Made by a program: the position numbers and the translations under genes. A stretch of 64,000 nucleotides of DNA from Gluconobacter morbifer G707 (GTDB lineage Bacteria; Pseudomonadota; Alphaproteobacteria; Acetobacterales; Acetobacteraceae). Of this stretch, positions 48,044 to 56,438 are shown one piece after another. How positions within the stretch are numbered: position 1 is the first letter of the stretch; the number at the start of each line of letters is the position of its first letter. Below the pieces are notes generated by a model. That model saw only the letters and a list, made by a program, of their open reading frames with translations, made no database searches and had not been told where the DNA came from. Where the stretch lies: the NCBI RefSeq assembly GCF_000234355.1, contig NZ_AGQV01000001.1:186001-250000 (forward strand). The letters are read 5' to 3'.

Positions 48044-48967
48044 TCAGGAGCCCTCTGCCGCGTCCACGGTGCCGAGGACGGCCGTGCGGACCGCTGCCGG
48101 ACGATCATGACGCAGCATCCAGATGCCCGATCCGATGATCAGCAGGGCGCCGGCCAGCATTGCGATACCGGGGATTTCGCCGAAGCCGAGCCAGCCGATC
48201 AGCGCCGCCCAGAGCAGGCCCGTATAGGCGAACGGGCCAATGGCGGAGACCTGTGCGGAGGCGAAGGCTTCTGTCTGGAGGACCTGTGCGATACCGGCGA
48301 AGGCGCCGACCACGACAAGGCAGAGCGCGTCTTTCAGGCCGGGCATGATCCCGATGAAAGGGAGGGGGGCGGCTGTCATGACCGTCATGAGGATGGCCTG
48401 CCACAGGGCGATCGTCGTGCTGGCCTCGGTGGCGGAAAGCTGGCGGATCTGCATCGTGGTCAGAGCGCCGACGGCGCCCTGCGCGAGTGCGATGAGGTAG
48501 ATGATGGTCGAGACGGACCCGGCTGCGCCTGTGTTGAGGAGGCCCTTGCCGAGCGCGACAACAACCACGCCGGAAAACCCGATGAGGACTGCGATCCAGC
48601 GCTGCAGGCCGGGGCGTTCATGCAGAAGGGGAATGGACAGCAGGACGAGGAAGAGCGGCTGCGTGTAGGAGAGGACCTGCTGTTCCGCCAGGGGGAGGCG
48701 CGTGACGGTCACGACGACCATGATCATGCTGATCAGACCGATGACCGAGCGGAGAAGATGGCCTTGGAAATGATGCGTTCTGAGAACGATCTTCGTGCGT
48801 GAGGCGATGATGAGGACGAACGGGAGAGAAAACAGGTTACGGAAGAAAATGATTTCCAGGGCCGGAAGCCGTGATCCCGTCAGTTTCTGCAGGGCGTTGA
48901 GGGCTGCCGTGAAGAAGGTTGCCGATGCGAGCAGCAGTGCGCCGCGTTTCAGATCATGCTTCATCAT
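48044..48967 (-). CDS. DMT-superfamily (EamA) transporter
   Basis: A 307-residue protein with ten predicted membrane helices in two EamA repeats (LLASATFFTAALNALQKLTG at the start; YLIALAQGAVGALTTMQIRQ beginning the second). Such carriers move amino acids, purines or other metabolites, usually outwards. GAGGT lies seven bases before the start. It lies 161 bases downstream of pxpA. An 11-bp inverted repeat fills that gap, so it may have its own regulated promoter. The specific solute is unknown. Confidence 0.8.
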   Translation of the reverse strand: MMKHDLKRGALLLASATFFTAALNALQKLTGSRLPALEIIFFRNLFSLPFVLIIASRTKIVLRTHHFQGHLLRSVIGLISMIMVVVTVTRLPLAEQQVLSYTQPLFLVLLSIPLLHERPGLQRWIAVLIGFSGVVVVALGKGLLNTGAAGSVSTIIYLIALAQGAVGALTTMQIRQLSATEASTTIALWQAILMTVMTAAPLPFIGIMPGLKDALCLVVVGAFAGIAQVLQTEAFASAQVSAIGPFAYTGLLWAALIGWLGFGEIPGIAMLAGALLIIGSGIWMLRHDRPAAVRTAVLGTVDAAEGS

Positions 48968-49008
48968 GAAATCAACCTCGATGCACGATACTGATGCAGC
49001 GGTGCTTT

Positions 49009-49102
49009 GCAGCGAACTGGGACAATCTGGTGACCTGCCGGAATGACTATGTTTTGAAAACGTAATGCAGATTCCGCAGCCTGAGGCATAGCAGTTCGCT
49101 GC
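49009..49102. repeat. 11-bp inverted repeat in the gap between pxpA and the DMT transporter
   Basis: GCAGCGAACTG at 49009-49019 recurs as its exact complement at 49092-49102, 72 bases apart. The pair flanks what should be the DMT gene promoter (start codon at 48967). It may be two operator half-sites joined by a DNA loop, or a long mRNA stem after pxpA. No T-run follows. Confidence 0.45.
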
Positions 49103-49128
49103 GACGTGATATGAAATTCTTATGGATG

Positions 49129-49896
49129 TCAGTCATCCAGGCGGCAGGCGGGGGTGAGAATGGCGCCGGTGGCCTCGATTTCCGCCCGGATGGCTCTGGC
49201 GAGTTCCAGGGAACCGGGTGTGTCGCTGTGGACGAGAATGGACTTCGCCTTCACGGGCAGGCGGGAGCCGGTGGCCGTTGTGACCGAGCCGTCTTCAAGG
49301 AACTGCCAGACGCGGGCGCGGATGGCGGACAGGTCGTGGATGACGGCGCCGGGCTGACCGCGGGGGACGAGTGTGCCCTGATCGGTATAGGCGCGGTCGG
49401 CGAGGAAGAGGGTCCGGGTCCGCAGTCCCGCTTTTTCCGCTGCACGTTCAGTCAGCTGGCCTGACATGCAGAAGACGGTCAGTTCACGGTCCAGGGCGGC
49501 GATGGCGCGTGTCAGGCGCAGGGCCAGGGCTTCATCGGCGTTGGCCATGTTGCCGAAGGCGGCATGGTAGCTGACATGCGTCACTCGGTGGCCGTGAAGG
49601 GCGGCTAGGCTCTGGAGAGCGCCGATCTGGTAAACCATCATGGATTCCATATCGGCGTCGGAGACCGTCATGGCGCGCCGTCCGAAGCCCATCAGATCCG
49701 GCAGGCCCGGATGAGCGCCGATTCCGACGCCCTTTTCTTTCGCCTTGCGGACTGTCTCGTTCATGATCGCGTAATCACCGGCATGAAAGCCGCAGGCGAT
49801 GTTCGCGGAAGAGACAACGTCCATCAGTCCGTCATCATCGGCAATTTTCCAGCGGCCGAAACCTTCACCCATGTCGGAATTGAGGTCGATTTTCAT
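49129..49896 (-). CDS. pxpA: 5-oxoprolinase subunit A (LamB/YcsF family)
   Basis: A 255-residue LamB/YcsF protein of normal length. Signatures are MKIDLNSDMGEGFGRW, SSANIACGFHAGDY, IGAHPGLPDLMGFGRR, YQIGALQSLAALHG and the closing ILVHSDTPGSLELARAI. It is one of three subunits that hydrolyse 5-oxoproline to glutamate with ATP. Its start overlaps the pxpC stop by four bases. The order pxpB-pxpC-pxpA matches the Escherichia coli operon. Confidence 0.92.
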   Translation of the reverse strand: MKIDLNSDMGEGFGRWKIADDDGLMDVVSSANIACGFHAGDYAIMNETVRKAKEKGVGIGAHPGLPDLMGFGRRAMTVSDADMESMMVYQIGALQSLAALHGHRVTHVSYHAAFGNMANADEALALRLTRAIAALDRELTVFCMSGQLTERAAEKAGLRTRTLFLADRAYTDQGTLVPRGQPGAVIHDLSAIRARVWQFLEDGSVTTATGSRLPVKAKSILVHSDTPGSLELARAIRAEIEATGAILTPACRLDD

Positions 49897-50897
49897 GCTT
49901 TGCTTCCGATTCTGCTGCCGTTGCGGGACTGGGCGGACTGACGGTAGAGGGTCGCCATCATGCGCAGATCATCAAGATAGGCCCTGATGGGCTGCATGGC
50001 GGCGATGCCTGTCTGGTGGTCGACGTCCTGAAAGCGGATCCGGGTTCCGATGCGTGCCTGGGCGAGGCGCCAGAGATCGGCTTCGATCACGGTGGCGATA
50101 CGGGGATAACCGCCGGCCGTATTAGCGTCGGCAAGCTGCACGATGGGTTCACCGGCGGGTGGAACCTGCACGATGCCGGGGATGATGCCGTAGGACCGCA
50201 GTTCCACCCGTTTCTGCAGGCTCAGGGGCGCACCGCTGAGACGGTAGCCCACGCGGTTGCTCTGCGGGGTGATGCGCCAGGCTTCCTCCCAGAAACGCTT
50301 CCGGGACTCTTCATCGAAGCGCAGATAATCCGTGCCCGGGATGGCGCGCAGGGTGATGGTTTTTTCGCCTGCTGATGCGCTTCCCAGAACGGCGGAAGGT
50401 GAAACGGCGCCGTATCCTGACAGAATGGTCGTTGCGGGATGTGTTTCCAGTGTGTCGCCGGTTTCGAGAAAGCGTCCGTCAAGGCCGCCGAAGCCGCCAC
50501 GGAGCTGTGTGCTGCGCGAGCCGAGAACGACCGGTACCTGGATGCCGCCGCCGAGGCAGACATATCCACGGGCGCCTGCTGACGGGATACCGATGCGCAG
50601 GACCTGTCCGGCCTGAGCGGTGGCCACGGACCAAGACAGGACCGGCTCACCGTCCAGTTCGAGCGGAGCAGTGATCCCGGTGACGGCGAAGTTGGTTGGC
50701 GTTTCGAACCTGATGACGAAGGGGTAGGTCTGCAGTTCGATGCAGGCGGCGTCCGGTTCGTTGCCGAGAAGCGTATTGCCGATCTGGAGGGCCAGCGGGT
50801 CCATGACACCGGAGCTGCCGACGCCGAGATTGCGGTATCCCGGACGTCCCGGATCCTGCACGGTGTTGAGCGGTGCGGTCTCGAGGATCGTGATCAC
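49893..50897 (-). CDS. pxpC: 5-oxoprolinase subunit C / biotin-dependent carboxyltransferase-like protein
   Basis: A 334-residue KipA/PxpC protein (AHS2 domain), related to allophanate hydrolase subunit 2 and urea amidolyase. Family motifs include TVQDPGRPGYRNLGVGSSG, MDPLALQIGNTLLGN, AYVCLGGGI-like GYVCLGGGIQVPVVLGSRS, and YGIIPGIVQVPPAGEPIV. It works with PxpB and PxpA to open 5-oxoproline. The family name carboxyltransferase and the divergent accB-accC genes leave open a biotin-linked reaction. Four-base overlaps on both sides show tight coupling. Confidence 0.92.
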   Translation of the reverse strand: MITILETAPLNTVQDPGRPGYRNLGVGSSGVMDPLALQIGNTLLGNEPDAACIELQTYPFVIRFETPTNFAVTGITAPLELDGEPVLSWSVATAQAGQVLRIGIPSAGARGYVCLGGGIQVPVVLGSRSTQLRGGFGGLDGRFLETGDTLETHPATTILSGYGAVSPSAVLGSASAGEKTITLRAIPGTDYLRFDEESRKRFWEEAWRITPQSNRVGYRLSGAPLSLQKRVELRSYGIIPGIVQVPPAGEPIVQLADANTAGGYPRIATVIEADLWRLAQARIGTRIRFQDVDHQTGIAAMQPIRAYLDDLRMMATLYRQSAQSRNGSRIGSKA

Positions 50898-51589
50898 AGG
50901 TCGATGCTTTCCGGATAAAAGCGGATGCGGTCCCCGATGGCGAAGAGGGAGGGAGGCTTCCGGTGAGGATCGAAAAGGCAGATTTCGGTGTAACCGATCG
51001 AATTCCAGCCATTCGGTCCGGTCAGGGCGGAGATCCCGGCCTGCATGCCGCCGATTGTCACGGTGCCGGCTGGCATGTTCAGGGAGGGGACGGATTTGCG
51101 CGGGGTGGCGATGCGTGGGTCCAGCCCGTGCAGATAGCCGAAGCCGGGTGCGCTGCCGACGGCGCAGACCGTATATTCCCCGGCGTGATGGAGGGCGATG
51201 ACCTCCTCGGGGGACAGGCCGGTATGGGCTGCGACGGCTGCCAGATCGTCTCCGCGCTCGCCCCCGTACTGGACGCCGATGTCGAAGACGCGGCCTTCGA
51301 TCTGCAGGGGGGGTAATGTCTCCCAGGCTTCGCGCAGCCAGTGTACGATCCGTTCCGGCTGTTCGGGGGGCTGGGAGAAAATCAGCAGGAGATTGGTCAC
51401 GCCCGGGACGAGTTCCTGAATGTCGGGGCGTTTTTCAGCATGGGCGATGAGGGCCCAGATACGCTGCTGCTGGGTCATGGTGAATGCGCCGGGCGCCTCG
51501 AACAGCATGGCGCGCGTGCCCATCATGCTGATGACGGGGGCGCTGGAGTCCTGATGCTGGTCCAGCAGGTGTCGCGTATCGGAGCTCAA
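50894..51589 (-). CDS. pxpB: 5-oxoprolinase subunit B (KipI/PxpB)
   Basis: A 231-residue AHS1-domain protein. Motifs are VPGVTNLLLIF near residue 60, VQYGGERGDDLAAVA, APGFGYLHGLDPRIATPRK, and AGTVTIGGMQAGI. It pairs with PxpC to form the carboxylate-activating half of 5-oxoprolinase. It is the first gene of the minus-strand pxp operon. Its promoter should lie in the 51,590-51,900 region, which carries two 19-bp direct repeats. Confidence 0.92.
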   Translation of the reverse strand: MSSDTRHLLDQHQDSSAPVISMMGTRAMLFEAPGAFTMTQQQRIWALIAHAEKRPDIQELVPGVTNLLLIFSQPPEQPERIVHWLREAWETLPPLQIEGRVFDIGVQYGGERGDDLAAVAAHTGLSPEEVIALHHAGEYTVCAVGSAPGFGYLHGLDPRIATPRKSVPSLNMPAGTVTIGGMQAGISALTGPNGWNSIGYTEICLFDPHRKPPSLFAIGDRIRFYPESIDL

Positions 51590-51903
51590 GGCATTCAGTT
51601 CCCGGGGCTATGACAGGTTCTGTCGCCGTCAATGATTCCATCATCGAGGCGGTATCGTAACGATATGTCTGACGGGCACCGTGGTGACCAGAGGCATTTG
51701 AGGTTTAATGTCATCGGATTATCTTATGGGTCATGTCGAGGTGGTTCGGCTTCCATCGGATTATGTTATGGGGCAAGAACGAACTGCTCTTGGTGTTTGT
51801 AAAACAACTCCATTAGCCTCGACAGAATATTATACCGGAGGGGCCGTATTCCATGCGGTCCGGTCGGTGATTTCCCTTTATTCCAGAAATGGGTCCCATT
51901 CGC
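51590..51903. promoter_or_regulatory. divergent control region of the pxp operon and the biotin-carrier operon
   Basis: About 314 bases between pxpB and the SDR gene. It holds no gene. Two 19-bp direct repeats lie at 51712-51730 and 51754-51772, centred 42 bp (four helical turns) apart, about 125-180 bases from each start codon. The spacing suits a regulator acting on both directions. No confident -35/-10 pair is assigned for either operon. Confidence 0.6.
51712..51772. repeat. pair of 19-bp direct repeats, candidate operators
   Basis: CATCGGATTATCTTATGGG (51712-51730) and CATCGGATTATGTTATGGG (51754-51772) differ at one base. Their complement shares 15 fixed positions of CCCATANNAYAATCCKATG with a site at 56305-56323 between aspC and aspA. 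Same-direction spacing of 42 bp suggests cooperative binding on one face of the helix. Confidence 0.7.
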
Positions 51904-52659
51904 ATGAGCAATACTCCTTATCGCACCGCTCTCGTTACTGGCGCTTCTTCCGGGATTGGCGCTGCCATCGTGCGCCGGCTGAGCGAAAGCGGCATCAAGG
52001 TTCATGCTCTGGCGCGGGATGCAAAGCGTCTTGAAGATCTGGCCAAGGAGACGGGCTGCGTTCCTCACGCCGTCAGCGTGTCGGATCAGGCCGGTCTGGA
52101 GGCTCTGCTCAGCGGTCTGGAAATCGATGTGCTGGTCAACAATGCCGGTCAGTCCCGCACGGGCAACATCACCAAGACCACGCCGGAAGACATCGATGCC
52201 CTGGTTGATGTGAACCTGCGTGCGGTTCTGCAGCTTACGCGTCTGGTCGTGGCGGGCATGATCGAGCGTGATCGTGGGCATATCGTCAATATCAGCTCGA
52301 TTGCCGGGCATTATGCCTTTGCGGGTGGCAACACCGTTTATCATGCGACCAAGGCAGGGGTGCATTCGCTGTCCCAGCAGCTGCGCTGTGATCTGTTCGG
52401 GCGCCACATCCGCGTGACGGAAGTTTCTCCGGCCCGTGTGGAGACCGAGGTTTTTGGCCGTCTGATCGGTGACATGGCCGAGGCGAAGAAGCGTTTCTTT
52501 GACGAGTACGAGTCCCTGCTGCCGGAAGACATTGCAAATTCCGTTGCCTTTGCCGTTCTGGCGCCCCAGCGCATGAATGTCAGTTTCATGGAAGTGCTGC
52601 CCACGATGCAGGTGGTCGGCGGCCTGAATTTTGCGAAGAAAACCTCTACCCCGGCATGA
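51904..52659 (+). CDS. classical short-chain dehydrogenase/reductase, first gene of the biotin-carrier operon
   Basis: About 251 residues. Motifs are TGASSGIG near the N-terminus, NNAG, NISSIAG with the catalytic serine and YHATK. It resembles 3-hydroxy acid dehydrogenases of the YdfG type (EDIDALVDVNLRAVLQLTR; ISPARVETEVFG-like VSPARVETEVF). ATG 51889 is an alternative start; neither has a clear ribosome site. Its stop overlaps the accB-like start (ATGA). It might act on the alcohol or keto form of the operon substrate. The substrate is not known. Confidence 0.78.
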   Translation: MSNTPYRTALVTGASSGIGAAIVRRLSESGIKVHALARDAKRLEDLAKETGCVPHAVSVSDQAGLEALLSGLEIDVLVNNAGQSRTGNITKTTPEDIDALVDVNLRAVLQLTRLVVAGMIERDRGHIVNISSIAGHYAFAGGNTVYHATKAGVHSLSQQLRCDLFGRHIRVTEVSPARVETEVFGRLIGDMAEAKKRFFDEYESLLPEDIANSVAFAVLAPQRMNVSFMEVLPTMQVVGGLNFAKKTSTPA

Positions 52660-53108
52660 CGGCCGTGGATATTGCGCAGATCAAACGCCTGATCGACCTT
52701 ATGTCCCGGGCTCCGGTTGCGGAGCTTGAGATTGAGGAAAACGGATGGAAAATCCGTCTGGCACGTGGAGCGGGGGATGCGGGGGCGGTAACGCCTTCCG
52801 TGGCTTCTGTGCCTGCATCCGTGCTGGAACAGGTGGTTCCCGCCAAGGCTGCGCCGGTGGCGTCTTCCGGGGCGGACGTGATCATTACTGCGCCGTCCTA
52901 TGGTGTCTTTCATCTGGCACCTGCTCCGGATGCTTCGCCCTATGTGACCGTCGGTCAGGAGATCGAGGCCGGGCAGCAGGTCGGGCTGCTGGAGGCCATG
53001 AAGGTTTTCAACCCCGTGCGTGCGACAGCGCCGGGAAGAATCGCCGAGGTTCTGGTGGATGCGGGTACGGAAGTGGAGGAGGGGACGCCCCTGTTCCGGT
53101 TGGCATGA
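52656..53108 (+). CDS. biotin carboxyl carrier protein (AccB type)
   Basis: A 150-residue carrier. The N-terminal helical part ([14 protein letters not shown]) and Ala/Pro/Val-rich linker (about 40-70) lead to a biotinyl domain with the target lysine in [11 protein letters not shown] (residue about 115). It carries carboxybiotin from the adjacent biotin carboxylase to a carboxyltransferase. Most cells have one AccB for fatty acid synthesis; this copy sits in an operon opposite pxpBCA and is probably dedicated to that pathway. Both ends overlap neighbours by four bases. Confidence 0.88.
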   Translation: MTAVDIAQIKRLIDLMSRAPVAELEIEENGWKIRLARGAGDAGAVTPSVASVPASVLEQVVPAKAAPVASSGADVIITAPSYGVFHLAPAPDASPYVTVGQEIEAGQQVGLLEAMKVFNPVRATAPGRIAEVLVDAGTEVEEGTPLFRLA

Positions 53109-54472
53109 GTGATATGCAGCGTTTCAGAAGAGTCCTGATTGCCAATCGCGGCGAAATAGCTTTGCGCATCCAGCGCGCCTGCCGTCAGCTTGGTCTGGAG
53201 ACGGTGGCTGTCCATTCGGAAGCTGATGCCGACAGCCGTCATGTGCGCGAGGCGGATATTGCCCTCTGTATTGGTCCGGCTGCGGCTTCGAAGAGCTATC
53301 TCGATGCGGACGGGTTGCTTCTTGCCGCGAAAGTGACCCGGGCGGATGCGATACATCCGGGGTATGGGTTCCTGTCGGAAAATGCGGACTTTGCTGATGC
53401 CGTGGAAGCGGCGGGTCTGACGTTCATTGGCCCGACGGGCGCGTCCATTCGCATGATGGGTGACAAGATCACCGCAAAGCGTGCCATGCAGGAGGCCGGC
53501 GTGCCCTGTGTTCCTGGTTCTGACGGACCGTTGCCTGCGGCGGCGGCAGAGGTGCGGGCCATTGCGCAGGCGGTTGGTTTTCCTGTGATCGTCAAGGCGT
53601 CAGGCGGTGGCGGCGGTCGCGGGATGCGGGTGGTGCATGGTCTGGATGAACTGGAAGAGGCTGTTTCCCTCACCGCGAAAGAGGCGCAGCAGGCATTCGG
53701 AAATCCGACGCTGTATCTCGAACGGTACATGCAGAAGCCCCGTCATGTTGAAATCCAGGTTCTGTGCGATACGCATGGTACGGCCTTGTGGCTCGGAGCG
53801 CGGGACTGCTCTTTGCAGCGGCGGCATCAGAAGGTTCTGGAAGAAGCGCCTGCGCCCGGTATTCCGCCGGAGACCATTGCGGAGATCGGGGAGCGCTGTG
53901 CCCGGGCCTGTCGTCAGATCGGCTATCGCGGGGCGGGGACGTTCGAGTTCCTGTATGAAGACGGGATTTTTGCATTCATCGAGATGAATACCCGTGTGCA
54001 GGTCGAGCATCCCGTGACCGAGGAAATCACCGGCATCGATATTGTTGCGCAGCAGCTGCGCATTGCACAGGGTGAGGCGCTGGCCTTCCGGCAGGAGGAT
54101 GTCCGGATGCATGGCCATGCGATCGAGTGCCGTCTTAATGCCGAGGATGCGAAAACCTTCCTGCCGTCCCCCGGAACCGTGACGCGGTGGGACCTTCCGG
54201 GTGGGCCGGGCGTCCGGATCGATACGCATGTGGTCAACGGTTATACGGTTCAGCCTTATTATGATTCCCTGATCGGGAAGATCATCAGCTATGGCGCGAG
54301 CCGGGATGAAGCCATTGCCCGGATGCGGATTGCATTGGCGGAAATGTGCGTCGAGGGAATTTCGACGAATATTGGCCTGCACCAGGCGCTGCTGGATGAT
54401 CCGCAGTTCCGGAAGGGTGGCGTGAATATCCACTATCTGGAGCGCTGGCTGGCAGAAAGGGCGGATTCATGA
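53105..54472 (+). CDS. biotin carboxylase (AccC type)
   Basis: A 455-residue biotin carboxylase of standard size. [20 protein letters not shown] begins the N-domain; the ATP-grasp domain has [35 protein letters not shown], and [22 protein letters not shown], with the catalytic residues intact. It uses ATP and bicarbonate to carboxylate the biotin of the preceding carrier. The start overlaps the accB stop by four bases, and its own stop overlaps the next gene. A second copy distinct from the housekeeping accC is likely. Confidence 0.9.
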   Translation: MSDMQRFRRVLIANRGEIALRIQRACRQLGLETVAVHSEADADSRHVREADIALCIGPAAASKSYLDADGLLLAAKVTRADAIHPGYGFLSENADFADAVEAAGLTFIGPTGASIRMMGDKITAKRAMQEAGVPCVPGSDGPLPAAAAEVRAIAQAVGFPVIVKASGGGGGRGMRVVHGLDELEEAVSLTAKEAQQAFGNPTLYLERYMQKPRHVEIQVLCDTHGTALWLGARDCSLQRRHQKVLEEAPAPGIPPETIAEIGERCARACRQIGYRGAGTFEFLYEDGIFAFIEMNTRVQVEHPVTEEITGIDIVAQQLRIAQGEALAFRQEDVRMHGHAIECRLNAEDAKTFLPSPGTVTRWDLPGGPGVRIDTHVVNGYTVQPYYDSLIGKIISYGASRDEAIARMRIALAEMCVEGISTNIGLHQALLDDPQFRKGGVNIHYLERWLAERADS

Positions 54473-54903
54473 AAACTTCGGAAAAGCGTGGTCCTGCTTT
54501 CGACGTGCTGCCTTCGCCAGAGGACATCAGCCAGATCGCGGTCTGGATGCAGCAGGCAGGGCTTGAGACGCTGGAGCTGTCTGACGGTAAAGGGGCGCGG
54601 CTGTTTCTTCGGGTGGCAGGTGGGTCGGTCAGCAGGCCGATCCCGCATGAAGAAACGGCGCCAGCCGAGCCTTCAGCACGTGGCATTGCGGTCAAGGCGC
54701 CCTATTTCGGGCATCTCGGCCTGACCGGGCTGGCAAAGCCGGGGAAAATTGTAAAACGGGATGATGTTCTGGCGTTTCTGACGCTGGGAAATCTTCAGAT
54801 TCCCGTACAGGCGCCCATGGATGGAACTGTTGTGGATGTTCTCGGACAGGATGGTGAACTGGCCGGTTATGGGGCCGTCATCCTGCATCTGGAACCGGCA
54901 TAG
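54469..54903 (+). CDS. AccB-like carrier lacking the biotinylation lysine
   Basis: A 144-residue protein laid out like the AccB two genes upstream. It has an N-terminal helix ([30 protein letters not shown]), a short Pro/Ala linker, then a barrel-sandwich domain ([21 protein letters not shown] ... [17 protein letters not shown]). The hairpin that should read EAMK-V reads TLGNL, with Asn in place of the biotinyl lysine. It cannot be biotinylated at the usual site. It may be a structural or regulatory partner of the carboxylase. It overlaps accC by four bases and ends the operon. Confidence 0.8.
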   Translation: MKTSEKRGPAFDVLPSPEDISQIAVWMQQAGLETLELSDGKGARLFLRVAGGSVSRPIPHEETAPAEPSARGIAVKAPYFGHLGLTGLAKPGKIVKRDDVLAFLTLGNLQIPVQAPMDGTVVDVLGQDGELAGYGAVILHLEPA

Positions 54904-54923
54904 CCTGACGCAGGCTTGCCGGC

Positions 54924-54950
54924 CCCTCCCGGACAGGGAGGGTTTTTTTT
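54924..54950 (+). terminator. rho-independent terminator after the biotin-carrier operon
   Basis: CCCTCCC, a five-base loop and GGGAGGG are followed by eight T. The stem starts 20 bases after the last stop codon. A second hairpin without a T-run (GAGGAAGCC...GGCTTCCTC, 54969-54992) lies next to the end of the convergent aspC. Confidence 0.9.
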
Positions 54951-55001
54951 GATCTGTTCTTTTGGGGTGAGGAAGCCTTTCGGGGCTTCCTCATGGCACG
55001 C

Positions 55002-56204
55002 TCAGCTGAGGGAGGTTACGAACTCGGCAATGCGGCGGCAGCCTTCTTTCAGCGTTTCCGGGTCGGTGGCGTAGGAAATGCGGAAGAACGGGCTCATGCC
55101 GTAGGCACCGCCCTGAACGGAGGCGACCTGTTTTTCCTCCAGAAGGGCCATGACGAAATCTGCATCCGTCTTGAGGTGGCGTCCTTTGGGGGTTGTCTTG
55201 CCGAGACAGGGTGCGATTTCCGGATAGACATAGAACGCGCCCTGCGGGGTATGGCAGGTCACGCCGGGGATGGCGTTGAGCAGTCCGACCACAAGGTCGC
55301 GTCGTGCCTGATATTCCGCGGCGCGGTCTTTCAGGAAATCCTGTGGCCCTTCGAGCGCCGCGATGGCTGCGGCCTGTGCCATGGTGTTGATGCCGCTGGT
55401 GGACTGGCCCTGCATGTTGTTCATGGCAGCGATCAGGTTGCGCGGGCCGCCGCAGTAACCGACGCGCCAGCCCGTCATGGCGTAGCTTTTGGAGACGCCG
55501 TTTACGGTCAGCACGCGGTCTTTCAGGCGGGGTTCGACTTCTGCGAGCGTGCAGAACTCGAAGTCGTCATAGACGAGGTGTTCGTAAATATCGTCCGTCA
55601 TGATCCACACATGGGGATGCTTCAGCAGGACGGCGGCGATGTCTTCCATCGCTTCACGGGGGCAGCAGGCGCCGGTCGGATTGTTGGGGAAGTTCAGGAC
55701 GAGCCATTTGGTCTTCGGGGTGATGGCGGCATCCAGGGCTTTCGCGGACAGTCTGAAATTGTCGGAGGCGGGGCAGGGAACCTGTACGATTTTCGCTCCG
55801 CAGAGGCGGGCGATGTCCGAATAGCTGATCCAGTATGGTGTTGGCAGAACGACTTCGTCGCCGGTGTTGCAGGTGGCCATCATCGCATCGAAGATGATCT
55901 GCTTGGCGCCATTGCCGACGAGGATTTCATCCAGGGCATAATCCAGATGATTTTCGCGGAGGAATTTGGCCTGTATGGCTTTTTTCAGGGCCGGTTTGCC
56001 GTCCTGCGGGGGATATTTGGTGTCGCCTCCGCGCGCGGCGTTCACTGCGGCTTCGATGACGTGCGGCGGGGTGGGGAAATCCGGCTCGCCGGATGACAGG
56101 CTGACGATCTTGAGGCCTTCCGCCTTGAGTTCGCGTGCCTTGTCGGTCATGGCGGCAGATGCCGAAACCCCGATTCCGTTCAGTCGATCAGCAAAGCCAG
56201 GCAT
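55002..56204 (-). CDS. aspC: aspartate aminotransferase (class I, PLP-dependent)
   Basis: A 400-residue aminotransferase of the AspC Ib type. SLSSGEPDFPTPPHV at the N-terminus, LNFPNNPTGAC, the PLP lysine in NGVSKSYAMTGWRVGY, and FRISYATD near the end are present. It interconverts aspartate/2-oxoglutarate and oxaloacetate/glutamate. Start 56204 is set by GGAGAG eight bases upstream; the frame stays open 35 codons further without one. It is divergent from aspA, and a perfect CCCCATA/TATGGGG palindrome lies between them. Confidence 0.9.
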   Translation of the reverse strand: MPGFADRLNGIGVSASAAMTDKARELKAEGLKIVSLSSGEPDFPTPPHVIEAAVNAARGGDTKYPPQDGKPALKKAIQAKFLRENHLDYALDEILVGNGAKQIIFDAMMATCNTGDEVVLPTPYWISYSDIARLCGAKIVQVPCPASDNFRLSAKALDAAITPKTKWLVLNFPNNPTGACCPREAMEDIAAVLLKHPHVWIMTDDIYEHLVYDDFEFCTLAEVEPRLKDRVLTVNGVSKSYAMTGWRVGYCGGPRNLIAAMNNMQGQSTSGINTMAQAAAIAALEGPQDFLKDRAAEYQARRDLVVGLLNAIPGVTCHTPQGAFYVYPEIAPCLGKTTPKGRHLKTDADFVMALLEEKQVASVQGGAYGMSPFFRISYATDPETLKEGCRRIAEFVTSLS

Positions 56205-56303
56205 TGATGTCTCTCCGTTGCCGCGTGGATCATTGCGCATATGCGTGTCGCGGCTATCGTAAATCGTTTCGCATCTGCCAAGATAGCGCCGAAAATTGTC
56301 TGG

Positions 56304-56326
56304 CCCCATATGACAATCCTATGGGG
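56304..56326. promoter_or_regulatory. palindromic LysR-type site between aspC and aspA
   Basis: CCCCATA and TATGGGG are separated by nine bases. The core is ATA-N9-TAT, a T-N11-A LysR-type pattern similar to the NAC consensus. It also fits the 19-bp motif CCCATANNAYAATCCKATG shared with the two repeats upstream of pxpB. It is about 100 bases from the aspC start and 113 from the aspA start. Confidence 0.65.
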
Positions 56327-56438
56327 TTGAATCGAATACGTAATAATAAGGTCTGGAAGGGTCAGGGGTGACAGTCTCCTGATGGCCCTTGTCATGAAAG
56401 GGCGTGCTCGGGTTCAATCACAGATCTGGATATCCAAA

